A stretch of 46,492 bases of DNA from Comamonadaceae bacterium (GTDB lineage Bacteria; Pseudomonadota; Gammaproteobacteria; Burkholderiales; Burkholderiaceae_C). The notes under the pieces were generated by a model. The model did not search any database and had not been told where the DNA came from. It saw nothing but the letters and a program-made list of their open reading frames with translations. Made by a program: the position numbers and the translations under genes. This document shows, one piece after another, positions 34,576-41,618 of this stretch; position 1 is the first letter of the stretch, and each line of letters opens with the position of its first letter. The stretch is taken from the NCBI GenBank assembly GCA_003599455.1, contig QZKF01000002.1:1-46492 (forward strand), given 5' to 3'.

Positions 34576-34978
34576 GGGTTTTTCACTTTCGCGCGTGCAG
34601 CGCATCGCGCGATGGCTGGCCGTGCTGCTCACCGTGTCGCTGCCCCTGGCGCTGTGGATCGGTGGCGCGCAGCCCTTCGCAGTGGGCCTGGTGGGCGCAC
34701 CCTGGGACAAGCTGGCCCACATGGCGGTGTACGCGGTGCTGGCCTGCGCGATCGGCTTTGCCAGCGGGCGCCACGGCGTGTCTGCCCTGGTTCTGGGCTT
34801 CCTGGGCGCGATGCTGGTCGGCCTGGTGGACGAAGCCAGTCAATTGCGGCTGCCCGGACGCAGTGCGGAGGTGGACGACCTCGTGGCCGACGCGGTCGGC
34901 GCGGCGCTCGGCATCTCCGTGCTCGCGGTGCGCATACGGGTGCGGGAGTGGATGGCGGCGCATACCGGATCTCAATAG
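34574..34978 (+). CDS. VanZ-like membrane protein, antisense within the eps cluster
   Basis: This 134-residue protein has four hydrophobic helices and the VanZ-family sequence 'PWDKLAHMAVYAVLACAIGF' (~residues 42-61), followed by 'VDEASQLRLPGRSAEVDDLVADAVG'. VanZ proteins are small membrane proteins of unclear mechanism, one member of which raises teicoplanin resistance. It is the only + strand gene in the block from 16399 to 40301. Its start codon overlaps that of xrtB on the other strand and its last seven bases overlap the epsG end. An AAAAGGGG ribosome-binding site precedes ATG 34574; a GTG at 34562 and an ATG at 34532 are alternatives. Confidence 0.85.
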   Translation: MGFSLSRVQRIARWLAVLLTVSLPLALWIGGAQPFAVGLVGAPWDKLAHMAVYAVLACAIGFASGRHGVSALVLGFLGAMLVGLVDEASQLRLPGRSAEVDDLVADAVGAALGISVLAVRIRVREWMAAHTGSQ

Positions 34979-35829
34979 TGGTTGAGCACGGAGCCCACCA
35001 GCGCCACGCCGGTGTCCTGCAGGCGGCGGGTGATCTCGCCCACCGCGCGCAGCGGGCTGCGGTTCTTGCGCGCCACCAGCAGCGCCGCACCAGCGCGCGC
35101 GGCGATGATCTCGGCATCGGCAAAACGCTCACAGGCCGGCGTGTCGATCAGCACCACGTCGTGGCTCTGGCTCACCTGGTGCAGCAGCGCGCCGAAAGCC
35201 GGCATGCCCACCAGCTCCTGCGGGTTGGGCGGCGGCGCGCCCGCCGGCAGCACGTGCAGGTCGGGCAGACCCGGCACGGACTCGATCACTTCGGTGCCGG
35301 CGCGGCCCGACAGGATGCCGGCCAGACCGGCGCTGTGCGGGGTGTGGAACAGCTGGGCCTGGCGCGGCTGGCGCAGGTTGGCGTCGATCAGCAGCGTGCG
35401 CTGGCCCTGCTGGGAAAACACCACCGCCAGGTTGGCCGCGATGAAGCTGCGCCCGTCGCCGGAGCGCGGGCTCACCACGCTGAGCAGGCGCCGGCGGCGG
35501 TCGTCGTTGAGCCAGCGCAGCATGATCTGGCCGCGCAGCGCGCGCATCTCTTCGGCCGCGCGTGAAAAGGGCTTGAAGGCCGTGACGAGTTCGCGGCTCA
35601 GGTGCGTGTCGCCCTCCTGCAGGTAGCCGTAGTTGAACTGCGTCGACAGGGCGGCATCGAGGTCGTTGCGCGCGAGCAGCTTGAGCGCGATGGCGGCTTC
35701 GCCGAAAGGCTCGTCGTGGCTGCGCTGGCGCTCGATCACGCGCTCGATGTGTTCGGCGCGCAGCAGGCCGCGCGCCACCAGGATGTCGCCGATGGAGCCG
35801 CGCGATGCGAGGTGCTCGGGCGCGTTCAT
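34972..35829 (-). CDS. epsG: Chain-length-associated tyrosine kinase-like protein EpsG
   Basis: This 285-residue cytoplasmic protein resembles the kinase half of Wzc-type bacterial tyrosine kinases and pairs with EpsF. The region at 115-240 is a MinD/BY-kinase-like ATPase: Walker A reads 'SPRSGDGRSF' with Arg127 where a lysine is usual, Walker A' 'TLLIDANLRQPR' (145-156), and Walker B 'VVLIDTPA'. The C terminus is 'GSVLNHY' with one tyrosine instead of a tyrosine-rich cluster. My recollection is that Arg at this position is shared by EpsG proteins. It controls polymer length by phosphorylation or ATP binding. It overlaps epsF by four bases. Confidence 0.92.
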   Translation of the reverse strand: MNAPEHLASRGSIGDILVARGLLRAEHIERVIERQRSHDEPFGEAAIALKLLARNDLDAALSTQFNYGYLQEGDTHLSRELVTAFKPFSRAAEEMRALRGQIMLRWLNDDRRRRLLSVVSPRSGDGRSFIAANLAVVFSQQGQRTLLIDANLRQPRQAQLFHTPHSAGLAGILSGRAGTEVIESVPGLPDLHVLPAGAPPPNPQELVGMPAFGALLHQVSQSHDVVLIDTPACERFADAEIIAARAGAALLVARKNRSPLRAVGEITRRLQDTGVALVGSVLNHY

Positions 35830-37202
35830 GCCCGGCCTCCGGCGCTCAGGGGTTTCATCATGCCGCGGGCCGATCCGATGCTGCCCAGCAGCGCGACGTC
35901 ACGCAGATCGAGCAGGTCGTCGGCCGAGCGCACGCGCCGGTTGGCGAACTCCAGCGCCATGGCCAGCATCACGCCGAGCAGGCCGCCGAGGAACATGGCG
36001 ATCGCGATGTTGAGCTTGACGCGCGGACCGGACGGAAACGCGGGTGCGATGGCGGGGTTGAGCACGGCGATGTTGGTCTGGTTGGTCTGGCTCTCCAGGC
36101 TGCTTTGCGAGGCGCGCAGACTGACCGTGTCGAACACGCGCTGCGCGGTCTCGATGTCGCCGCGCAGCACGCGGATCTCGTCGCGTTGCTGGTTGAGCAG
36201 CAGTACGCGCGACTTCTGCGCGGCCAGGGCGGCCTGCAGCTGGCTTTCACGCTGGCGGTTCACCTCGTAGGTGGTGTTGATCGAGCTGGTGATCTGCCGG
36301 GTCTCGGACTCCAGCTGCGCCTTGAGTGCGGCCAGCTCGGACTCGGCGCGTTGCGTCTGCGGGTGGTTCTTGCCCAGGTTCACGCCGCTTTCGATGAGCT
36401 TGGCTTCCAGCCGCGCGATGTCGGACTTCAGGCCGTTGATCAGGGGGCTCTGCATCACCTCGGCCACCGTGTCGCCGTCGGTGCGCCCGCGTTTGCTGCG
36501 GCTGTCGGTGGTGGCGGCCTGGATCGAGGTGAGCTGGCTGCTGGTTTCATTGAGCTTGGCGGTTTCGTAGTCCACGCGCTCGTCGTTGGAGGTGATGCCG
36601 TTGGCCTGCTGAAAGTCCGACAGCGCCTTCTGCGCCTTCTCCAGCCGCTCGCGCGCGGCCTTGGTCTGCTCGTCGAAGAAGCCGGCGTACTGGCGAGCCG
36701 GGTCCACGCGCAGCTCCAGGTTCACGTCGACATAGGCCTTGGCGAAGGCATTGGCCACGGCCGCGGCGAAGTCCGGGTCGGCGCCCACGTACTCGATGCT
36801 GATCACGTTGCTTTCGCGCGAGGGCTTCACGTCCAGGTTGCGCTGCAGCAGCGCGGACAGCCAGTCGGTGAGCTGGCCCTTGCCGCTGGTGGCCTCCATC
36901 CACTGGGCCTGCACCGCGGCGCTCCTGGCCATGCCCAGTGCGCTCACCACGCGCTTGGCCACGCGGTCGCTCTTGATGATGTCGACCTGGGTGGCCATGT
37001 AGCCCGGCGCCATCAGGCCGGCCAGCGTGAGGCCGCTCACCGGGTCGGGTGACTTCACGTCCAGCACCACGGCCGCCGTGGCGGTGTACTGCTTGTCCGA
37101 CAGCAGGGTCACGGTGGCCGTGCCCGCCACCACCAGCACGAAGGTGAGGAACACCACGAGCCAGCGGGCGCGCAGGATGATCAGGAATTGGTGGGGCGTC
37201 AT
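35826..37202 (-). CDS. epsF: Polysaccharide co-polymerase/chain-length determinant EpsF
   Basis: This 458-residue inner-membrane protein has a Wzz-type architecture: an N-terminal helix (residues ~15-35, 'WLVVFLTFVLVVAGTATVT'), a periplasmic domain, and a long coiled-coil stretch at about 150-380 rich in Glu, Gln, Lys and Leu. A second helix lies at about 405-425 ('LNIAIAMFLGGLLGVMLA'). It should set the length of the exopolysaccharide together with EpsG. It starts 12 bases after epsE. No kinase domain is fused, which fits the separate EpsG. Confidence 0.93.
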   Translation of the reverse strand: MTPHQFLIILRARWLVVFLTFVLVVAGTATVTLLSDKQYTATAAVVLDVKSPDPVSGLTLAGLMAPGYMATQVDIIKSDRVAKRVVSALGMARSAAVQAQWMEATSGKGQLTDWLSALLQRNLDVKPSRESNVISIEYVGADPDFAAAVANAFAKAYVDVNLELRVDPARQYAGFFDEQTKAARERLEKAQKALSDFQQANGITSNDERVDYETAKLNETSSQLTSIQAATTDSRSKRGRTDGDTVAEVMQSPLINGLKSDIARLEAKLIESGVNLGKNHPQTQRAESELAALKAQLESETRQITSSINTTYEVNRQRESQLQAALAAQKSRVLLLNQQRDEIRVLRGDIETAQRVFDTVSLRASQSSLESQTNQTNIAVLNPAIAPAFPSGPRVKLNIAIAMFLGGLLGVMLAMALEFANRRVRSADDLLDLRDVALLGSIGSARGMMKPLSAGGRA

Positions 37203-37214
37203 GGGCAGCGTGCT

Positions 37215-38051
37215 TCAGAAAAGGCTCTCGCGCACGTAGAGCACGTCATTGGGCATGACCGGGTCGTTCATCTCCGGTGTCAGGGTCGCGATGCTGCCGT
37301 CGTCCTGCTGGCGGTGCAGCTGCAGCCGGTCGCGCGAGCCGCGTGGCGTGGGGCCACCGGCCTGGGCCAGCGCCTGCATCACGGTCATGGAGCGCTCGAT
37401 GCGGAACGAGCCGGGGCGCTGCGCCTCGCCGTACACATAGAACACCGGCGCGCGGTGCACGTAGATCACGTCGCCGCCCTGCAGCACGATGTCTTCGTTG
37501 CCCGGCTGGCGCAGGAAGAGGGCGGGCAGGTCGACCAGCTTGCGAAAGGGCTTGCCATCGCGCTGTCCGCTGACGATGACCACGTCGTCGCCGCCGGGCG
37601 TGGTGCCGCCCGCATTGGCCAGCATGTCGCTCAGGCGCGTGCTGGCGGTCTCCAGCGGAAAACGCCCGGGCCGGCCCACCTGGCCCAGCACCGAGACCTG
37701 GCTGCCGCGGATTTGCGTGAGCAGCAGCGTGACCTGCGGGTTCTGCAGGAAGCCACCGCTCTTGAGCGCGTCGGCGATCTTCTTCTCCGCCGCGCCCACC
37801 GACAGGCCACCGAGGCGCACGGTGCCGATCAGCGGAAAGGAAATCGTGCCGCTCTCGGCGATGCGGGTCTCCAGCGTCAGGTCCGGGTTCTGGAACACCT
37901 GCACGCGCACGGTGTCGCCCGCCGCGAGCGGGTAGTCCACCGGGCCCACCTGGGCCTGTGCGGTGCCGCCCAGCAGCGCCGCGGCTGCGAGCAGCAACGC
38001 GTGCAACAGGCGACCCGGCCAGCGCGGGATCGTCATGGCCAGCGCGCTCAC
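37215..38051 (-). CDS. epsE: Polysaccharide export protein EpsE (Wza-like)
   Basis: This 278-residue exported protein belongs to the outer-membrane polysaccharide export family. After a signal peptide (about 33 residues, 'GGTAQAQ') comes a Poly_export domain with 'YPLAAGDTVRVQVFQNPDL' and 'ETRIAESGTISFPLIGTV', followed by two SLBB-like beta repeats ('VSVLGQVGRPGRFPL', 'FYVYGEAQRPGSFRI'). It probably forms the channel for exopolysaccharide together with EpsF. The start is a GTG at 38051 that overlaps the epsD stop as GTGA; ATG 38036 is an alternative. No lipobox is visible, unlike E. coli Wza. Confidence 0.93.
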   Translation of the reverse strand: MSALAMTIPRWPGRLLHALLLAAAALLGGTAQAQVGPVDYPLAAGDTVRVQVFQNPDLTLETRIAESGTISFPLIGTVRLGGLSVGAAEKKIADALKSGGFLQNPQVTLLLTQIRGSQVSVLGQVGRPGRFPLETASTRLSDMLANAGGTTPGGDDVVIVSGQRDGKPFRKLVDLPALFLRQPGNEDIVLQGGDVIYVHRAPVFYVYGEAQRPGSFRIERSMTVMQALAQAGGPTPRGSRDRLQLHRQQDDGSIATLTPEMNDPVMPNDVLYVRESLF

Positions 38052-39061
38052 TTGAGACCCTGCAGGCCGCGTTCGATCACGCTCTGCTCAGGGGCGGCCG
38101 GCTCCTTGTCGGCGCTGCCGAGTGGTGCGGTGAGCGCGGGAGGTGCAGCCGCCGGGGCATCGGCCTTCTTGCCATCGGCGGGGGCCTGCGCCATGGCGGC
38201 GCGGTCGAACTCGCCCATGTAGGTCACGGTGGTGGCCTCGCGCAGGCGCTTGATGTCGTTCTTGATCACTTCGGTGGAGCGGCTGTTGCCCAGGAACTGC
38301 TCGATGCCGGGCTTGGCCTGCGCTTCGCTCACCGGCACCTGCCGTGAAGACGCGACGCGCACGAAGGTGACGCCGTCCCCGGCCGCCACCACGATGCTCT
38401 GACCGTCCTTGAGCGCGTGCAGGCGCGGCAGCAGCTCCAGCGGAATCTGCTCGGCGGTGCGGGTGGCGCTGCCGCCGCCAAACTGCACGCCGCGCGTGCG
38501 CAGAACGCCTGCCACCTCGTCAATCGGCCGGGCCTGCTCGGCCAGGCGGCGAAGATCATCGATCACTTCGGTGCCCTTGGGCACGCGGATTTCCTGCAGG
38601 TTGAACACCCGGCGTTCGGCGAACAGGGCCGGGTGGGCGTCGTAGTACTGCTTCACTTCCTCGGGCGTGGGCTTGGCCACCGCGCCGACGAGTTGTTGCA
38701 CGTAGGCGCGGGCCAGCACGTCGCGGCGTGCTGCCTCCAGCTGCGCGACCACATCGGGCGACCGGTGCAGCTTGGCCTCAGTGGCCTGGTCCACGGCCAG
38801 TTGCTGGTCGATCAGGCGTTCGAGCACTTCGCGACTGGCGGCCTGCACTGCGTCCTTGGAAGCGCCGTTGATGGGCGTGCGGCTGAGCACCTGGTTGATC
38901 TGGTGCACGGAGATTTCGCTGGAGCCGACCTTGGCGGCCACCTGCGTGGCCTGCGGGTTGTCGTCCTTGGCGCCGCAGGCGCTCAGGCCCAGAGACAGCA
39001 ACAGGGTGAGCGCGGTCAGGCGAAGGGGATGGGTGTGCTGCGGGGAAGTGCGGTGTTTCAT
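38048..39061 (-). CDS. epsD: EpsD family peptidyl-prolyl isomerase, lipoprotein
   Basis: This 337-residue protein has a lipoprotein signal (lipobox GLSAC) and a SurA/PpiC-like layout: an N-terminal helical chaperone region (residues ~30-170, 'VLERLIDQQLAVDQATEAK') and a peptidyl-prolyl isomerase domain at about 185-270 ('LQEIRVPKGTEVIDDL', 'VTFVRVASSRQVP'). The C-terminal tail is alanine/proline-rich. EpsD is required for EPS in Methylobacillus and may help fold export proteins. The start is the ATG at 39061, which precedes the signal peptide. It is 44 bases downstream of pstS, with no clear terminator between. Confidence 0.92.
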   Translation of the reverse strand: MKHRTSPQHTHPLRLTALTLLLSLGLSACGAKDDNPQATQVAAKVGSSEISVHQINQVLSRTPINGASKDAVQAASREVLERLIDQQLAVDQATEAKLHRSPDVVAQLEAARRDVLARAYVQQLVGAVAKPTPEEVKQYYDAHPALFAERRVFNLQEIRVPKGTEVIDDLRRLAEQARPIDEVAGVLRTRGVQFGGGSATRTAEQIPLELLPRLHALKDGQSIVVAAGDGVTFVRVASSRQVPVSEAQAKPGIEQFLGNSRSTEVIKNDIKRLREATTVTYMGEFDRAAMAQAPADGKKADAPAAAPPALTAPLGSADKEPAAPEQSVIERGLQGLK

Positions 39062-39105
39062 GGCCGTGGCCTCGGAAAGAAGGGACATGCGCGCGTGGCG
39101 CGGGA

Positions 39106-40149
39106 TCATTTGTAGGCAATCGGCTTGCCGTCAGGGCCGCGCACCTGCGCCCACAGCGACTCGATCGAGTCGACCACCGACTTCGGCAGCGCGGCGTAAC
39201 CGAGCGAGGTGGTCATGGCCTCGCCCTGCGTCATTCCCCAGTGGAAGAAGCGCAAGGCCTGTGAGGCGTGGGCCGTGTTCTCTGGGCGTGCGTACATCAG
39301 CACGAAGGTCGCGCCGGTGATGGGCCATGCGGTGGCCGCCGGTTGATGGGTCAGCATGTGGGCGTTGGACGCCGTCCAGTCGACACCCGTGCTGGCGGCC
39401 CGGAAGGCGTCGGTGCCCGGCTCCACGAAGGCGCCCGAGGCGTTCTGCACCAGCGCATGGGTCATGCGCGCCTGCTTCACATAGGCGTACTCTACATAGC
39501 CGATGGAGTTCGGCACGCGCGAGACGATGGCTGCCACGCCGATGTTGCCGCGGCCTCCCGCGCCGGTGGGCCAGCCCACCGAGGTGCCTTCGCCGATGCG
39601 GCTCTTCCACTCGGCGTTCACCTTGCTCAGGTAGTTGGTGAAGATGAAGGTGGTGCCGGAACCGTCGGACCGGAACACGGGCGAGATCACGGTGTCGGGC
39701 AGCGCGAGCTGCGGGTTGAGCGCCTGGATCGCCGGGTCGCTCCAGCGCGAGATCTTGCCAAGGTAGATGTCGCCCAGCACGGCGCCCGTCAGGCGCAGCT
39801 GTCCCGGGGCGATGCCCTTCAGATTGACCACCGGCACCACGCCGCCAATGAGCGTGGGGAACTGGATCTGGCCCTTGCGGGCAAGCTCTTCGTCCTTGAG
39901 CGGTGCATCCGTGGCACCGAAGTCCACGGTGCGTCCATCAATCTGCCGCACGCCGCCACTCGATCCGATCGGCTGGTAGTTGATGCGCGCGTTGCCGGCG
40001 GCCTTGTAGGCATCGGCCCACTTCGCGTAGGCCGGCGCGGGAAACGTCGCACCCGCACCCGTGATGTCTTGCGCCGTGGCCGCCATGGGCGCCATCAACA
40101 CAGCGGTGGCGCAGGCCGCGAGAAGCCGCGTGAGGTGTTGGATCGTCAT
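39106..40149 (-). CDS. pstS: Phosphate ABC transporter substrate-binding protein PstS
   Basis: This 347-residue periplasmic protein binds inorganic phosphate. After a signal peptide ('MAATAQD') the characteristic motifs 'TGAGATFPAPAYAKWADAY', 'GSSGGVRQI', 'DFGATDAPL' and 'RSDGSGTTFIFTNYL' are all present and line the phosphate site. ATG 40149 is chosen because it puts the signal peptide at the N terminus. The permease and ATPase genes (pstCAB) are not next to it. It is divergent from phoB with a Pho-box-like site between, and it reads directly into epsD; this position at the head of an exopolysaccharide cluster is unusual. Confidence 0.96.
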   Translation of the reverse strand: MTIQHLTRLLAACATAVLMAPMAATAQDITGAGATFPAPAYAKWADAYKAAGNARINYQPIGSSGGVRQIDGRTVDFGATDAPLKDEELARKGQIQFPTLIGGVVPVVNLKGIAPGQLRLTGAVLGDIYLGKISRWSDPAIQALNPQLALPDTVISPVFRSDGSGTTFIFTNYLSKVNAEWKSRIGEGTSVGWPTGAGGRGNIGVAAIVSRVPNSIGYVEYAYVKQARMTHALVQNASGAFVEPGTDAFRAASTGVDWTASNAHMLTHQPAATAWPITGATFVLMYARPENTAHASQALRFFHWGMTQGEAMTTSLGYAALPKSVVDSIESLWAQVRGPDGKPIAYK

Positions 40150-40199
40150 GGGACACATGCATCGTTGGTCTGAAGAACTCGGGAGTCTATGGACCAAGT

Positions 40200-40217
40200 A
40201 CGTCAAATGTGTGACCG
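40200..40217 (-). promoter_or_regulatory. Pho-box-like site facing pstS
   Basis: On the minus strand this reads CGGTCACACATTTGACGT. It matches the Pho box consensus (CTGTCATAWAWCTGTCAY) at about 12-13 of 18 positions, with two half-sites in tandem. A TAGACT element follows about ten bases downstream, where a -10 is expected, and the pstS ATG is about 51 bases on. Predicted by eye. Confidence 0.5.
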
Positions 40218-40240
40218 GCTCGGGGCCGAAGTACACAGGA

Positions 40241-40258
40241 CTGAAATCAAAACGTCAC
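40241..40258 (+). promoter_or_regulatory. Pho-box-like site facing phoB
   Basis: This reads CTGAAATCAAAACGTCAC, matching the Pho box consensus at 13 of 18 positions, with tandem half-sites. TAGGAT, a plausible -10, lies ten bases downstream, and the phoB ATG is 43 bases beyond the site. The layout mirrors the pstS side, which supports autoregulation of phoB. Confidence 0.5.
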
Positions 40259-40301
40259 TGCATGCTTCTAGGATCGCGCACATCTTCCCGACTGACACCA
40301 C

Positions 40302-40991
40302 ATGGCTGCTCAAATTCTGATCGTCGAAGATGAGCCGCACATCCAGGAGCTCATTTCCGTCAACCTCACCCGGGCGGGGCATGCGGTGCGTTGCGCATCG
40401 GATGCAGAGCAGGCGCGCGACATCTTGCTGCGCTGGTTGCCCGATGTGCTGCTGCTCGACTGGATGCTGCCCGGCATGTCCGGCGTGGAACTCACCCGGC
40501 TGCTGCGCTCCGAGGCGCGCACGCGCGACATCCCCATCATCCTGCTGTCGGCGCGCATCGAGGAGCGCGACAAGATCGCCGGCCTTGAAGTGGGCGCGGA
40601 CGACTACATCACCAAGCCGTTCTCGTCGCGCGAGCTGATCGCGCGCATCGCCGTCATCCTGCGCCGCCGGGTGCCCCAGGTCACGGCCGACGTGGTGCGT
40701 GTCGCGGGGCTGGTGCTCGATCCCGCGGCCAAGACGGTGGTGGCCGCCGGTGTGCCCCTCTCGCTGGGCAGCACCGAGTTCCGCCTGCTGCATTTCCTCG
40801 TCACCCACACCGACCGTGTCTACAGCCGCTCGCAGCTGCTGGACCACGTGTGGGGTGCCGACTTCGTGGGCGATGACCGCACGGTGGACGTCCACATCAG
40901 CCGCCTGCGCAACGCGCTGCTGCCGGCCGGCATGGACCACGTGATCCGCACGGTGCGGGGCAGCGGCTACAGCCTGTCGGTGGCTGGATGA
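40302..40991 (+). CDS. phoB: PhoB-type phosphate response regulator
   Basis: This 229-residue OmpR/PhoB-family regulator has a receiver domain (residues 1 to about 120): acidic pair 'VEDEPH', phosphorylated Asp in 'VLLLDWMLPGMSG' (~residue 53), Thr/Ser in 'ILLSAR' and Lys in 'ADDYITKPFSSREL'. The winged helix-turn-helix at 130-229 has 'LGSTEFRLLHFLVTH', 'YSRSQLLDHVWG' and 'DDRTVDVHISRLR', close to E. coli PhoB. PhoB binds Pho boxes under phosphate limitation. It stands apart from a phoR gene; the next gene is gspG. Divergence from pstS supports the assignment. Confidence 0.94.
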   Translation: MAAQILIVEDEPHIQELISVNLTRAGHAVRCASDAEQARDILLRWLPDVLLLDWMLPGMSGVELTRLLRSEARTRDIPIILLSARIEERDKIAGLEVGADDYITKPFSSRELIARIAVILRRRVPQVTADVVRVAGLVLDPAAKTVVAAGVPLSLGSTEFRLLHFLVTHTDRVYSRSQLLDHVWGADFVGDDRTVDVHISRLRNALLPAGMDHVIRTVRGSGYSLSVAG

Positions 40992-41015
40992 GGCGGCGTG
41001 CCGCACATGTCATGT

Positions 41016-41044
41016 TTGCAACGAGAACTGCGAGAAAACATAGT
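41016..41044 (+). promoter_or_regulatory. Possible sigma-70 promoter for the gsp-like operon
   Basis: TTGCAA (41016-41021) and CATAGT (41039-41044) are separated by 17 bases; each matches four of six consensus bases. Transcription would start near 41051, leaving a leader of about 130 bases before gspG. The intervening bases show no other clear signal. Weak prediction. Confidence 0.3.
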
Positions 41045-41184
41045 CCGTTTGGATCAAATGCATCACCGGTGGTCACAACAACCGTGCTGAATGCCGCGAT
41101 GTAACCCGCCCTTCACAGAAGCTTCCTAACCTCGGGTTTCTGTCAGGTCCCTTGCGATTCCCTTTCCCGCGGAGCGTTTTTCCC

Positions 41185-41616
41185 ATGCATTCCCAACCGA
41201 TCTTCCGCCCGCGGCGGTCTCGTGGATTCACCCTGCTTGAACTGCTGGTGGTCATGGTCATCATCGGCCTGCTGGCCGGTTTCGTCGGGCCGCGCTTCTT
41301 TGCGCAGATCGGCAAATCGGAAGTGAAGACCGCGCGTGCGCAGATCGACGCGCTCGGCAAGGCGCTGGACCAGTACCGCCTCGACATGGGGCGTTACCCC
41401 ACGAGCGAGGAAGGCCTTGCGGCGCTCAACGAACGGCCCGCGGGCGACAGCAAGTGGTCGGGACCCTACCTCAAGAAGGGCGTGCCGCTCGATCCCTGGG
41501 GGCTGGCCTATGTCTACCGCGCACCGGGTGAACACGGTGACTACGACCTGCTGTCCCACGGCAAGGACCGCCAGCCGGGTGGTGCCGGTGAAGCCGAAGA
41601 CATCGTGAGCTGGTGA
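41185..41616 (+). CDS. gspG: Major pseudopilin GspG (type II secretion type)
   Basis: This 143-residue protein has a prepilin leader with cleavage site 'RRSRG^FTLLELLVVMVII' (Gly before Phe, Glu5 of the mature protein present), a long hydrophobic helix, and a C-terminal beta-sheet domain with 'YPTSEEGLAAL' and 'DPWGLAYVYRAPGEHGDYDLLSHGKD', the calcium-binding loop of GspG. It forms the pilus-like piston of type II secretion. The start ATG 41185 has a GCGGAG ribosome-binding site. It is the first gene of a + strand operon with gspF and gspE. Confidence 0.94.
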   Translation: MHSQPIFRPRRSRGFTLLELLVVMVIIGLLAGFVGPRFFAQIGKSEVKTARAQIDALGKALDQYRLDMGRYPTSEEGLAALNERPAGDSKWSGPYLKKGVPLDPWGLAYVYRAPGEHGDYDLLSHGKDRQPGGAGEAEDIVSW

Positions 41617-41618
41617 GC

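Noticed and set aside
41005..41015. Inverted repeat ACATG-T-CATGT after phoB
   Set aside because: Stem of five bases and no T-run; not convincing as a terminator.
41070..41090. Possible third Pho-box-like sequence (near GGTCACAACAACC) before gspG
   Set aside because: Only about half of the consensus positions match and the second half-site is missing.
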